Shown: one piece after another, positions 8,724-17,310 of the stretch
How positions within the stretch are numbered: position 1 is the first letter of the stretch
Layout: every line of letters begins with the position of its first letter
The notes under the pieces: model-generated
Told to the model about the DNA's origin: nothing
What the model saw: the letters and a program-made list of their open reading frames with translations, nothing else
Databases searched by the model: none
Program-made: the position numbers and the translations under genes
Assembly: GCA_026692865.1 (NCBI GenBank)
Contig: JAPLNI010000054.1
Coordinates: 1 to 37,045, forward strand
Reading direction: 5' to 3'
Source of the DNA: Planctomycetota bacterium
GTDB taxonomy: Bacteria; Planctomycetota; Planctomycetia; Pirellulales; Pirellulaceae
DNA: 37,045 nucleotides

Positions 8724-10379
8724 TTACTTGGCGGAAACTCTCACCTTGTCGGATCCATCACCGATCAAGTTTGCGAGCGGGCTTACAACAGTGAGATCGC
8801 CGGGTTGAAGGTTGGATTTCATTTCCGCTACCCAGTATTCAGGACCATCTACTGGATTGGGAAATCGAACGGTACTTAAAGTGTGCATCTTACCAATAAC
8901 TGTCACACGACCAGGAATCCATTCTTCAATTTTGAGCATCGGCTGGGACAGATTCAGCGGTTGGGTCGGTGATTGGTTCATCGAGTTGCTGGTGCGTGTG
9001 TTGCTTATGCTATTTGTCGCTGTATCCTGTGGCTTGCCTTGTTCGGACCCATCCAGATTTTTAATCACTTCCTGAGTTTTAATAATCGATGGATCGCTGG
9101 CAAAGGACCAGACTTGGTTTCCAGGTTTCAGTGCGAGCTTAGGAACGAGCATTAGTGGTCGGTTAGGCTTCGTGTGAAAAGTACACTCTACAAACATTCC
9201 ACGAACTAAAGCAGGAGGACCTCCAGATTGATTGAAGGTTGGTGTGCTTTTCGAGACGACTCTTCGTGGATCATCGACTCGGACGCGAATCGGTACCGTC
9301 CTGCTTTGCGGATCTAAACCGATACCATCGTACCGACTTAGCTGACCATCCCATCGAAAGACCATGTCATCACGGCCTGCGACCTGGTAAGCAACCGTTA
9401 CAGGAGTCTTGGGAAGTTCGTACTGATTTGGCACATGCGAATTGTTGTCGATCGAGATTTTCGAAGTAACTGTTTGATTTGGATCAACATTGTCCGTTGT
9501 TTGATTAGTCGCTTGGTCCAATATCAAAAGCATCTGATCGGCTCGTAGGTTACAAAGCACCTCGACGCGCTGCGTATCATCGATCGTGCAAAGCGAGGCC
9601 CCCTTTGCAACGTAGGAATCTTCTTCGACTGATTCGCTAACAATAACTCCGGTAATGGGGGCAACGATTTTGGTTCTTGCGAGATTGACTTTGGATTGCT
9701 CTAGCTGAGTCCCAGCCAATTTTTCAGCGAGACTAATTCGAGTTCTCCTCGTCTTTAGCAGAGCGAGTTGATTCTGAATTGTCAGTCGTTGATTCTGGCT
9801 TGCGAGCCGGATACGTTTGGCTTGATCAAGTTCGCTTTGGCTGGCGAAACCATTTGGGAGTCGTTCGAGACGCGAGATTTCTTGCTCTTGAAGAACAACC
9901 TCCTGCTCAGCAAGTTCGAGAGATCGCTCGGCGTTGGCGAGTTCTTGATCGAGTTCGCGTTGTTGAGCGTATTCCGCATCGCGTAGAGCCGTTAATCGGT
10001 CGATGTCTAATTGAAAGTCGGTCGAATCTAACTCGAAAAGTAAATCACCTTCTTTTACAAAGTGGCCGACGCGACAGAACTCGTTCTTCGTCTTGATGCG
10101 TCCTGGGATTTCTGCGGCGACGGTAATTTGTCGATAGGGAACGACTACGCCTGAAACTTCGATGTCCAGTGATTGATCCGCCGCAAATGGAAGAACTTTA
10201 TCAACTGAGATGATCGGGAGCTTAGCAAGCAACGAAGCTGGATCTTTACCGTCAGTTCCCACCCGTTTAGGCTCGCTGGAACCAAGTTGCCAATAGAGCC
10301 CAAGTCCTGCGAGGGAGATAAAAATCGGTAGAACGGCTCCGATGAGCCACCTATTCAATTGTGTCATTCCGGAATTCAA
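8724..10379 (-). CDS. HlyD/RND-type periplasmic adaptor protein
   Basis: The 551-residue protein begins with a short cytoplasmic tail and one membrane segment (about 10-30), as in membrane fusion proteins. A lipoyl-like half motif lies near GRIKTKNEFCRVGHFVKEGD (about 93-112). A long coiled-coil hairpin rich in Glu, Gln and Arg follows (about 125-235). The second lipoyl half KIVAPITGVIVSESVEEDSYV comes next, then a beta-barrel region. The region around residues 445-480 is Asn/Ser/Thr rich and low in complexity. Such adaptors normally link an inner-membrane pump to an outer-membrane channel, but no pump is encoded next to it. It is divergent from the GAF-HlyD operon across a 713-base region. 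The first ATG is used. One four codons later is equally possible. Confidence 0.88.
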   Translation of the reverse strand: MNSGMTQLNRWLIGAVLPIFISLAGLGLYWQLGSSEPKRVGTDGKDPASLLAKLPIISVDKVLPFAADQSLDIEVSGVVVPYRQITVAAEIPGRIKTKNEFCRVGHFVKEGDLLFELDSTDFQLDIDRLTALRDAEYAQQRELDQELANAERSLELAEQEVVLQEQEISRLERLPNGFASQSELDQAKRIRLASQNQRLTIQNQLALLKTRRTRISLAEKLAGTQLEQSKVNLARTKIVAPITGVIVSESVEEDSYVAKGASLCTIDDTQRVEVLCNLRADQMLLILDQATNQTTDNVDPNQTVTSKISIDNNSHVPNQYELPKTPVTVAYQVAGRDDMVFRWDGQLSRYDGIGLDPQSRTVPIRVRVDDPRRVVSKSTPTFNQSGGPPALVRGMFVECTFHTKPNRPLMLVPKLALKPGNQVWSFASDPSIIKTQEVIKNLDGSEQGKPQDTATNSISNTRTSNSMNQSPTQPLNLSQPMLKIEEWIPGRVTVIGKMHTLSTVRFPNPVDGPEYWVAEMKSNLQPGDLTVVSPLANLIGDGSDKVRVSAK

Positions 10380-11092
10380 ATTCTTTAGGATTAATCAGGT
10401 TCAAGCATGCCAGATTGACAGGACTGAGTCTCAGTCTGATTTAAAACTGGATACCGAACTAGTATGGTCAATTCGTTAAAATCCGCAATGTCGACGCAAC
10501 CTGCGCATGTTGAATGGGGCATTACTTTTGAGCGATCAGCAAACGTGCTTTGCAATCGTCGTGGCTTCCGGTTCGTGTTCCCGCAACGACCGGATCCGCC
10601 GACCAGTTTCCCAGTTTGTGAAAATTTGCATAAGACTTGTGACACTCCTCACTGATTGCCGCCAACGGACTGAAGTTTTTATTTGTAATTACGTTCTTTT
10701 TCGTACTCGTACTCAACCATTGGCGGTACTAGTACTCGGTTTTGAATCACTCCATCGAGTACTAGTACCATTTTCATTGAGTACGATTAAAACTTGAGGC
10801 AAAGCACGGTGGCGTTTGCCGAGAAGAGTCAGACTTTTGATTGAATTTGGTATACCCCAATACTGAACGCATCTGCGATAATCTCGTATAGAAGTCAACG
10901 ATTAAGGAGCGACGAGCGCAAGGGAAGGTTGCCCCCTGGAATAGTCTGCGTTTTCCGCACAATCGTTCGCCGAGAAAAATGTTGGATGTGAAGAATCGTG
11001 GTAAACAAGCTTTCTAGGTTGTGCTATTTGAACGGTCGTTTATCGTCATAGCCTGCACCGATTTCGTGTTTCATGGATTGTGACCAAAGTAA
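10380..11092. other. Long divergent intergenic region
   Basis: The 713 bases separate the minus-strand HlyD gene from the plus-strand GAF-HlyD operon and must hold promoters in both directions. Short open frames here do not resemble proteins. The main structure is the nested inverted repeat at 10707-10786. I could not define promoter boxes with confidence. Confidence 0.6.
10707..10786. repeat. Nested inverted repeat with palindromic arms
   Basis: The inner arms GGTACTAGTACTCG (10725-10738) and CGAGTACTAGTACC (10756-10769) are exactly complementary over 14 bases with a 17-base loop. Each arm contains the self-complementary GTACTAGTAC. Outer arms TCGTACTCAA (10707-10716) and TTGAGTACGA (10777-10786) are exactly complementary over 10 bases. 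Spacers of 8 and 7 bases separate outer and inner stems. The whole could form an 80-base hairpin or cruciform. Possible roles are an operator for a dimeric regulator acting on both divergent genes, a REP-like dispersed repeat or an RNA structure. Confidence 0.75.
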
Positions 11093-13138
11093 ATGTCTTC
11101 GATACCAGATGAAGAAAGCGTAGAACAGACCAAGCGTCAGATTCGCACATTGGTCAACGAAATATCAGAACTTTCGAAGTCTGATGTTGCGGCGACTGTC
11201 TACTATCCCGAAATTCTCCAAAAAGTCGTCGCAGCCCTCGCTGCGGCAGGTGGGGCGATTTGGCTGCTCGATGGGGAAGGTTCGCTGCGTTTGTCTTATC
11301 AAATGCAAGTGGACCCGATGCTATCGGACCAATCGAACGAGGAAGCTGTCCGACACGCCCGGTTGCTCGGTCGAGTCCTCGCACAGGGAAAAGCGGAGCT
11401 GATTCCACCTCAATCGGCCTACGGTGAAAATCAAGAGCTGGCTAACCCGACTCGTTTTTTGCTGGTGCTGGCACCCTTGATCGGAGCTCAACAGCCAGTC
11501 GGTGTCATCGAAGTTTTCCAACGCGGTGATTCTCAGCCTGATGCCCAACGAGGTTATCTCCGATTCATCGAACATATCAGCAAGATCGTTGGCGAGTGGC
11601 TCAAAGGTAATCAGCTACAAAAAGTGGCCGACAAACATGGTCTGCTTCAACAAGCCGACCAATTTGCTCGGCTTGTTCACGACAACCTCGATCTTCGCGA
11701 CACGGCTTACACGATTGCTAACGAAGGACGTCGACTCATCGAGTGCGACCGAGTCAGCATTGCCACGGCAAAACGTCGTAAGGCAAAAGTCATCTCAATC
11801 AGCGGCCAAGACACCATTGAGAACCGCTCGAACATCGTTACGGCACTCAATAATCTTGCAACGCGTGTTATTCGTTCCGGGGAGCCACTTTGGTACGACG
11901 GAACCTCCGAAGACTTGCCGCCGCAAATTGAAGAAGCCGTCGAAGATTACGTCGATCAATCCCACGGTCGGACAATTGCGGTACTTCCGATCTATCGCCC
12001 GGAGAAAACTATCGAAGGAGACGTCTTGACTTCAAGGAATGTTTCACCCGAAGCGAGGCAACGCGGTCCAGCAATCGGAGCATTGATCGTCGAACAGATC
12101 GAGACGCAACTGACGCGACAACAACTCGAAGGACGCGTCGACCTTGTTTATGAACACTCGTGCCGTGCTTTGTCGAACTCGATGACTCACAGCGGTATCT
12201 TCTTGATGCCTGTGTGGCGTTTTCTGGATCGAATCCTTTGGATATTCCGAGGAACGGCTCTACCCAAGACCGTCTCGATAATGGCTCTCGCAGCAGGTGC
12301 GATCGTTGCTTCTTTTTTCATCCCTTATGACTTCGATCTGAAAGGTAACGGGCAGTTAATGCCTGAAGTCCAGAGGAATCTCTTCGCGCACGTTGACGGC
12401 GAGATCGAAGAGGTCCTGGTTAAACACGGAAGTGAAGTCAAAAAAGGGGATCTCGTAGTTCGGATGAAAAACCGCGATTTAGAAGTCGAGCTCGCGAACA
12501 CGCGTGGGCAATTAAATCAAGCGATAAGCAGACAGCAATCCATCCTCGCCATGATCAACAAAGGGGCAGCTACCGAAGCAGATCGCTCGCAACTGTCCAG
12601 CGACCGCGCAGAAGTTGAACAACAAATTACTGCCTTCAATAACCAGTTACAAATCCTGAATGAGAAACGCCAGAAACTCCAGCGAATGAGCCCAATATCT
12701 GGAACCGTGACGACTTGGGACGTTGAGAAGAACTTGGTGGCTCGTCCCGTAGTGACTGGACAGGTTCTAATGACCATCGCAGATCCAACAGGCAATTGGG
12801 ATGTCGAAGTTTACATGCCCGAGAAACGCATGAAGTTTCTGGATGAAGCTTTTGCCAACACAGACAAAGACTATCTGCCATGCGAGTTCATCTTAAAAAC
12901 CGCGCCCGATGATAAGCGAACTGGTAAACTGTACCGTCAGTCGGTTCATCAACGAGCCGAGATTCACGGTGAGGATGGCACGACCGTCAAACTTCGAATC
13001 GTTCCCGATACCATGGACGGAATTACGCGAAGGCCCGGCGCGGAAGTTATTGCAGATGTGAAGTGTGGTAAAAGAAGCTTTGCTTACGTTTGGACGCACG
13101 AAATCATCGCTTGGATAAGAACCTATCTCCTCTTTTAG
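11093..13138 (+). CDS. GAF-GAF-transmembrane-HlyD fusion protein
   Basis: The 681-residue protein has two GAF-like domains in its cytoplasmic N-terminal half (about 30-170 and 195-340). Recognisable parts are GGAIWLLDGEGSLRLSYQ and PVGVIEVFQRGD in the first and CDRVSIATAKRR and AIGALIVEQIE in the second. A single membrane segment follows at about 393-411. The C-terminal half is an HlyD adaptor with a lipoyl half (DGEIEEVLVKHGSEVKKGD, 435-453), a short coiled coil (about 465-530), the second half PISGTVTTWDVEKNLV and a beta barrel to about 660. GAF domains usually sense small molecules or mediate dimerisation, so the layout suggests an adaptor that responds to a cytoplasmic signal. That is inference. 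The next gene starts 26 bases after the stop. No obvious ribosome binding site precedes the ATG. Confidence 0.88.
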   Translation: MSSIPDEESVEQTKRQIRTLVNEISELSKSDVAATVYYPEILQKVVAALAAAGGAIWLLDGEGSLRLSYQMQVDPMLSDQSNEEAVRHARLLGRVLAQGKAELIPPQSAYGENQELANPTRFLLVLAPLIGAQQPVGVIEVFQRGDSQPDAQRGYLRFIEHISKIVGEWLKGNQLQKVADKHGLLQQADQFARLVHDNLDLRDTAYTIANEGRRLIECDRVSIATAKRRKAKVISISGQDTIENRSNIVTALNNLATRVIRSGEPLWYDGTSEDLPPQIEEAVEDYVDQSHGRTIAVLPIYRPEKTIEGDVLTSRNVSPEARQRGPAIGALIVEQIETQLTRQQLEGRVDLVYEHSCRALSNSMTHSGIFLMPVWRFLDRILWIFRGTALPKTVSIMALAAGAIVASFFIPYDFDLKGNGQLMPEVQRNLFAHVDGEIEEVLVKHGSEVKKGDLVVRMKNRDLEVELANTRGQLNQAISRQQSILAMINKGAATEADRSQLSSDRAEVEQQITAFNNQLQILNEKRQKLQRMSPISGTVTTWDVEKNLVARPVVTGQVLMTIADPTGNWDVEVYMPEKRMKFLDEAFANTDKDYLPCEFILKTAPDDKRTGKLYRQSVHQRAEIHGEDGTTVKLRIVPDTMDGITRRPGAEVIADVKCGKRSFAYVWTHEIIAWIRTYLLF

Positions 13139-13164
13139 AGTCGCAATCGCGAGTGTTTTTGAAT

Positions 13165-14427
13165 ATGAAACTTACTAATCCTTTGCATCGATTGTTGCTT
13201 GCCTGCGGCTTCATGCTTGTTCCTTGCCTGGGCGGGTGTGATTACCTGCCCGAGGTAATCACCGGTCGTCCGGATCCACTGGCTGCAAAGCTACAACCTG
13301 CGGGTCCTTCGAACGAGATCCAATCCAAGCTAACCAGTGCGAGCGAATTCAATGGGGTTCAGAACGCACCTGCAGAAATCGTTAATGAAGCGACTACCGG
13401 CTACGATAACCCCGTCGTGCAAACAGGTGGAAATTACGGCGACAGTAACGTCGCTCCACCAGCAATCAGTTCGGGGGTGTATGAACCCGCGCAAGCGATC
13501 GCTTCCAATCAAGATTCTGGAAATCTGAATGGTGGCATTTCTGTACCGCCTGCAGAATCAATGGCTGTTTCCACCGGTTCACGGAACAGCACAAGCAGTA
13601 TTTCGGCCAACGGTAAGATTTTGATCAAGAATGCAAATCTTAAGTTTGTAAATGACTTAGATATTGCTTCTCAGGCCGATGGTTTGGTTCTTGACTTGGT
13701 AGCCGACGAAGGCGATGTGCTCACCAAAGGAGCGCTGCTAGTTCAGCTTGACGATCGTTTGGCAAACTCCGAGTTGGCCGTCACGCATAAAGAACTGGAG
13801 GCCGCGAAAGAGAAAGCGAAAGATGACTCGGAAATTCAGTACTCGCGAGCCGCATTCAATGTAGCCGAGATCGACTATACAAAGACCGAAGAACTAAACG
13901 CTCGTGGTTCCGAAACCGATTCGGAGCTTAGAAAGAAATGGCTTGAAAAGCGACGTGCCGAGCTAGCGATCACGGTAGCTGAGTTGAAGAACAATCAGGA
14001 TAAGGCCGCAGTTGAAGTATCCGCAGCAAAAGAAGGCGCGGCGGCCGTTCAAGTAGACTTACGAAAAATGTTGGTCCCATTCGACGGAGTTGTCGCTGAG
14101 AAGAAGAAAGAGAAATACGACTGGGTACGCGCCGGCGAAGTACTGCTAAGACTCGTTTCAATGGAACAACTTCGTGTTGTTGGTCAAGTTCGAGTGGACG
14201 ATCTACAGGCTGCGCCACATGAATTGATGAACGCCCCAGCGATAGTCGACATCGAGCTCTTTCCCGGAAAACGGGAACGCGTGGAAGCAAAGATCGGCTT
14301 TGTTTCGCCAGTCCTCGAAGTCTCAGGCGCCTATCGCGTTTGGGTCCAAATCCCAAATAAGAAAGTCAACAATCAGTGGCTATTCCGCGAAGGTATGCCA
14401 GCCACCATCGAGATTAGCACTCGATAA
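13165..14427 (+). CDS. HlyD-family periplasmic adaptor lipoprotein
   Basis: The start is placed at the ATG at 13165 (420 residues), because it begins a lipoprotein signal peptide, MKLTNPLHRLLLACGFMLVP, ending in the lipobox LGGC with Cys25. An earlier in-frame ATG at 13090 would overlap the previous gene and bury the signal. After about 120 residues of low-complexity Ser/Asn/Pro-rich linker comes an HlyD core: a lipoyl half with VLDLVADEGDVLTKGALLV, an Ala/Glu/Lys-rich coiled coil, the second half VPFDGVVAEKKKEKYDWV and a barrel domain ending in REGMPATIEI. It is predicted to be anchored by lipid on the periplasmic side. It lies in the same operon as the GAF-HlyD and M50 genes and may form an envelope complex with them. 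Confidence 0.88.
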   Translation: MKLTNPLHRLLLACGFMLVPCLGGCDYLPEVITGRPDPLAAKLQPAGPSNEIQSKLTSASEFNGVQNAPAEIVNEATTGYDNPVVQTGGNYGDSNVAPPAISSGVYEPAQAIASNQDSGNLNGGISVPPAESMAVSTGSRNSTSSISANGKILIKNANLKFVNDLDIASQADGLVLDLVADEGDVLTKGALLVQLDDRLANSELAVTHKELEAAKEKAKDDSEIQYSRAAFNVAEIDYTKTEELNARGSETDSELRKKWLEKRRAELAITVAELKNNQDKAAVEVSAAKEGAAAVQVDLRKMLVPFDGVVAEKKKEKYDWVRAGEVLLRLVSMEQLRVVGQVRVDDLQAAPHELMNAPAIVDIELFPGKRERVEAKIGFVSPVLEVSGAYRVWVQIPNKKVNNQWLFREGMPATIEISTR

Positions 14428-14431
14428 AAAA

Positions 14432-14456
14432 TCGCCTTTCGCTCCGCGAAAGGCGA
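14432..14456. repeat. Perfect hairpin, REP-like or attenuator
   Basis: TCGCCTTTCGC at 14432-14442 pairs with GCGAAAGGCGA at 14446-14456 across a TCC loop. It begins five bases after the stop codon of the HlyD lipoprotein gene. There is no T tract behind it. It is followed by further small palindromes (CGGGT-GCA-ACCCG at 14461-14473 and TGGC-TAGC-GCCA just after), a cluster typical of repetitive extragenic palindromes. It could lower expression of the downstream M50 gene or stabilise the upstream mRNA. Confidence 0.6.
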
Positions 14457-14505
14457 CAATCGGGTGCAACCCGTGGCTAGCGCCATCGGCTAAGTATTCA
14501 TCAAA

Positions 14506-14533
14506 CCTCAAGTCTCACTCCTCAAGCCTCACC
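14506..14533. repeat. Tandem 14-base repeat upstream of the M50 gene
   Basis: CCTCAAGTCTCACT (14506-14519) and CCTCAAGCCTCACC (14520-14533) are adjacent copies differing at two positions. They end ten bases before the ATG at 14544 and occupy the place of a ribosome binding site, which is otherwise not visible. The strand is pyrimidine rich. Function is unknown. Confidence 0.6.
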
Positions 14534-14543
14534 CCTAAATTCT

Positions 14544-16781
14544 ATGGCAACGATGGCCGATTCGTTAGTAAACAGCGCGATGCGGCCGCTCAAGCTGCGC
14601 AAGCGTGCTGATTTGCATACGAGCCGGAATACCTACGACGGGCGAACGTATTGGGTCGTGAAAGATCCAGTCGGTTTGAACTATTTTCGATTTCATGAAG
14701 AAGAGTTCGCGATTCTTCAAATGCTCGATGGTGAGACGAGCCTCCAGACAATTCGCGAAACGTTTCAAGCGAAGTTTGCTCCCCAACGAATCACGCTTCA
14801 AGATTTGCAGCAGTTCATTGGGATGCTCCATCGAAGCGGGCTTGTCATCTCGCAATCAGTTGGACAAGGTCGACAACTCCGTCGGCGTGGAGACCAGAAA
14901 AAAAAGAAAGAGTTACTCGGAAAAGTCGCGAACATTTTCGCTCTTCGATTTCGAGGTATTGACCCCGAACGGATCTTGAACCGTTTGCTTCCTTGGTTCG
15001 GTTGGTTATTTACGCCTGGTGCACTGATTGGTGCATTGTGCTTCGGGTTAACGGCTTTGATGTTAGTGCTGGTTCAGTGGAGCAAATTCCAAGCGAAGCT
15101 TCCGACTTTTGAGCAATTCTTTGCAGCAGATAATTGGATATTCCTTGGCGTGACGATGGCACTTGTCAAAGTCTTGCACGAGTTCGGACACGGGCTTAGC
15201 TGCAAGAAATTTGGTGGTGAATGCCACGAGATGGGAGTCATGTTATTGGTCTTTACGCCATGCCTTTACTGCAATGTTTCCGACTCGTGGATGCTCCGAA
15301 ACAAATGGGAGCGAGTCTTCATCGGCGCGGCAGGAATGTATGTCGAATTGTTGCTCGCATCGATCGCTACGTTCCTGTGGTGGTTTAGCACGCCGGGTAT
15401 GTTTAACTTCCTATGCTTGTCTGTCATGTTCATCTGCTCAGTAAGCACCGTTGTCTTCAATGGAAATCCACTTTTGAGGTTCGATGGTTACTATATTCTG
15501 ATGGACATTTTGGAGATCCCAAATCTCCGACAAAAAAGTACTGAAGTTCTTAAGCGATGGTTTCAGTCGACTTGCTTGGGGTTGGAGCTTCAAGACAACC
15601 CATTCCTACCACGACGGAACTTGTTTTGGTTCGGAATGTTTACGGTCGCAGCTTCCATTTATCGCTGGGTTGTTGTGTTCGGAATCATTTGGTTTCTGAA
15701 CCAAGTGTTGAAGCCGTATGGGCTTGAAGTCATTGGTCAGATGTTTGCGATTGCTGGGTTAACTGGAATGGTGGTGCAGCCTATGATCGCTTCTTATAAG
15801 TTTTTAAAAACACCAGGGAGAGCTGCAAAAATGAAAAGCAAGAATATCCTATGGTCGCTTGCAGTTGCTGGAGCTGTCATTGCAATCGTCGGTTTTGTTC
15901 CGCTGCCGTATAGCGTTCGATGTGCGTTTGAAATTCAACCGCAGGATGCTATTCAAGTACGCGCGATGGTTCCCGGATATCTTGTCGGTTGGAACAAGAA
16001 GCCTGGTCAACAAGTACGCGCAGGCGAGCCAATTGCAAACTTGGATAGCATCGATCTTGCAGCACAAGAGTCGAAGTATCGCAACGAACGCGACGCGGCC
16101 AAGGTGCGATTGGAGCAAATGGAACTCCAATTCACCGATCCTCGTAAGAATGCGACCTTGGTGACTCAGCGAGAGATGCTGGAAGCCGCCGAAGAACTGC
16201 TGGCCCAAGTGCAGGCAAAGCGAGCCATGCTGACTGTTGTAAGTCCGGTGGACGGAACCATCATCGAGCCTCCATCGAAGCCACTACCCAAGGCCGCGAT
16301 GGCTGAAGATCAACTTCCAGGTTGGTCCGGTAACCCGTTTTCTCAGATCAATGCTGACGCTCACTTCGCCGAAGGAGACGTGCTGTGTGTTGTTGGGAAG
16401 CCGGATAAAATGGAAGCGGTTATCATCATCGATCAATCCGATATCGATCTCGTTCACGAGGGTGATGAAGTGGAACTCATGTTGGACTCGGCCAAGCTCC
16501 ACAGCGTTTCGGGAAAGATCAATAAGATCGCGCAGTCGGAGATGAAAGAATCGCCAGAAAACCTCGCAAGCCAAGCTGGTGGTTCGCTCAATACAGCACA
16601 AGACGCGAGTGGAAAAGTCCGCCCAATAAGTACCTCTTATCAAGCATCGGTACCGCTCGAGACACAGCATGTTCCGTTTCGATCGTCCTATCGCGGCGTT
16701 GCAAAAGTGCACTTGGAATGGCGTTCGCTCGGATGGAGATTTTATCGATTCTTGGTCAAGACGTTCAACTTTGACTTTTGA
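14544..16781 (+). CDS. PqqD-like / M50 site-2-type protease / HlyD fusion protein
   Basis: The 745-residue protein joins three modules. Residues about 15-105 resemble a PqqD-type peptide-recognition winged helix (YWVVKDPVGLNYFRFHEEE, then LQDLQQFIGMLHRSGLV). Residues about 145-430 form a multi-pass membrane protease of family M50: the zinc motif HEFGH is at 212-216 within a membrane segment, and the second conserved motif NPLLRFDGYY at 308-317 supplies the third ligand Asp314. After one more membrane segment (about 434-452) an HlyD-like domain runs to the C-terminus, with VPGYLVGWNKKPGQQVRAGE and VVSPVDGTII as the two lipoyl halves. M50 enzymes cut substrates within or near the membrane. Here the PqqD-like part may present a peptide and the HlyD part may pass it outward, but no substrate is known. 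Confidence 0.9.
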   Translation: MATMADSLVNSAMRPLKLRKRADLHTSRNTYDGRTYWVVKDPVGLNYFRFHEEEFAILQMLDGETSLQTIRETFQAKFAPQRITLQDLQQFIGMLHRSGLVISQSVGQGRQLRRRGDQKKKKELLGKVANIFALRFRGIDPERILNRLLPWFGWLFTPGALIGALCFGLTALMLVLVQWSKFQAKLPTFEQFFAADNWIFLGVTMALVKVLHEFGHGLSCKKFGGECHEMGVMLLVFTPCLYCNVSDSWMLRNKWERVFIGAAGMYVELLLASIATFLWWFSTPGMFNFLCLSVMFICSVSTVVFNGNPLLRFDGYYILMDILEIPNLRQKSTEVLKRWFQSTCLGLELQDNPFLPRRNLFWFGMFTVAASIYRWVVVFGIIWFLNQVLKPYGLEVIGQMFAIAGLTGMVVQPMIASYKFLKTPGRAAKMKSKNILWSLAVAGAVIAIVGFVPLPYSVRCAFEIQPQDAIQVRAMVPGYLVGWNKKPGQQVRAGEPIANLDSIDLAAQESKYRNERDAAKVRLEQMELQFTDPRKNATLVTQREMLEAAEELLAQVQAKRAMLTVVSPVDGTIIEPPSKPLPKAAMAEDQLPGWSGNPFSQINADAHFAEGDVLCVVGKPDKMEAVIIIDQSDIDLVHEGDEVELMLDSAKLHSVSGKINKIAQSEMKESPENLASQAGGSLNTAQDASGKVRPISTSYQASVPLETQHVPFRSSYRGVAKVHLEWRSLGWRFYRFLVKTFNFDF

Positions 16782-16937
16782 ATAAACCCTGACGTGACCA
16801 GATGAGGATTCGAAGAATTTCTGAGTCGAACTCGAAAGAACAGTTCAGCAACTCCTTAATTCTGTGGTACAACTAGTTGGGTTGGGTGGCAGTTGAGCCA
16901 TCGACGATCAAAAGTTTCAATAGGAGATTAATACAAG
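16782..16937 (+). other. Spacer with leader of the DUF3467 gene
   Basis: The 156-base gap is longer than elsewhere in the operon, so the DUF3467 gene may have its own promoter. A good ribosome binding site, AGGAG at 16922-16926, lies upstream of the ATG at 16938. Nothing else is apparent. Confidence 0.45.
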
Positions 16938-17282
16938 ATGGCAAACGAAGAAATGGCCAATGCGATGGAAGTCGGACAATCACCAGAAGCAGCCGCTCAA
17001 CAGCAGATTCAGGTTCAAGTGAAAGATGAAGATGCGATTGCTTGTTATTCAAACTTCTGCCGAGTCACAGGCTCGCCAGAAGAACTCATCGTCGACTTTG
17101 GTTTGAATCCACAACCAGTTGGGATTCCAAAGGATCCGATCTACGTCAAGCAACGCGTGATCATGAACTTCTTTACTGCGAAGCGTTTGCTTGCAGCTCT
17201 ACAGATGTCGGTTCAACGACATGAAGCAGTCTTTGGTGTTCTCGAAACAGACATCCAAAAGCGTCTGCGAGTTCAATCGTAA
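16938..17282 (+). CDS. DUF3467 domain-containing protein
   Basis: The 114-residue protein has no signal peptide or membrane segment. After an acidic, Gln-rich N-terminus (to about 30) it shows the DUF3467 pattern: YSNFCRVTGSPEELIVDFGL (about 37-56), a Pro-rich turn, RVIMNFFTAKRLLAALQMSV (about 88-107) and a final helix with FGVLETDIQKR. The family is small, cytoplasmic and of unknown function. It is the last gene of the GAF-HlyD / HlyD / M50 run and is followed by a strong hairpin, so it probably closes the operon. A role as a cytoplasmic partner of the M50 or GAF protein would be a guess from position. Confidence 0.88.
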   Translation: MANEEMANAMEVGQSPEAAAQQQIQVQVKDEDAIACYSNFCRVTGSPEELIVDFGLNPQPVGIPKDPIYVKQRVIMNFFTAKRLLAALQMSVQRHEAVFGVLETDIQKRLRVQS

Positions 17283-17310
17283 TCGGAAATCATTTAGCGA
17301 ATCCAAAGTA

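Noticed and set aside
10391-10962. Several 60-96 codon frames in the long intergenic region
   Set aside because: They overlap each other on both strands, run through the inverted repeat and show no protein-like pattern.
13090-13164. Upstream ATG for the HlyD lipoprotein
   Set aside because: It overlaps the GAF-HlyD gene and would place 25 residues in front of a clear lipoprotein signal peptide.
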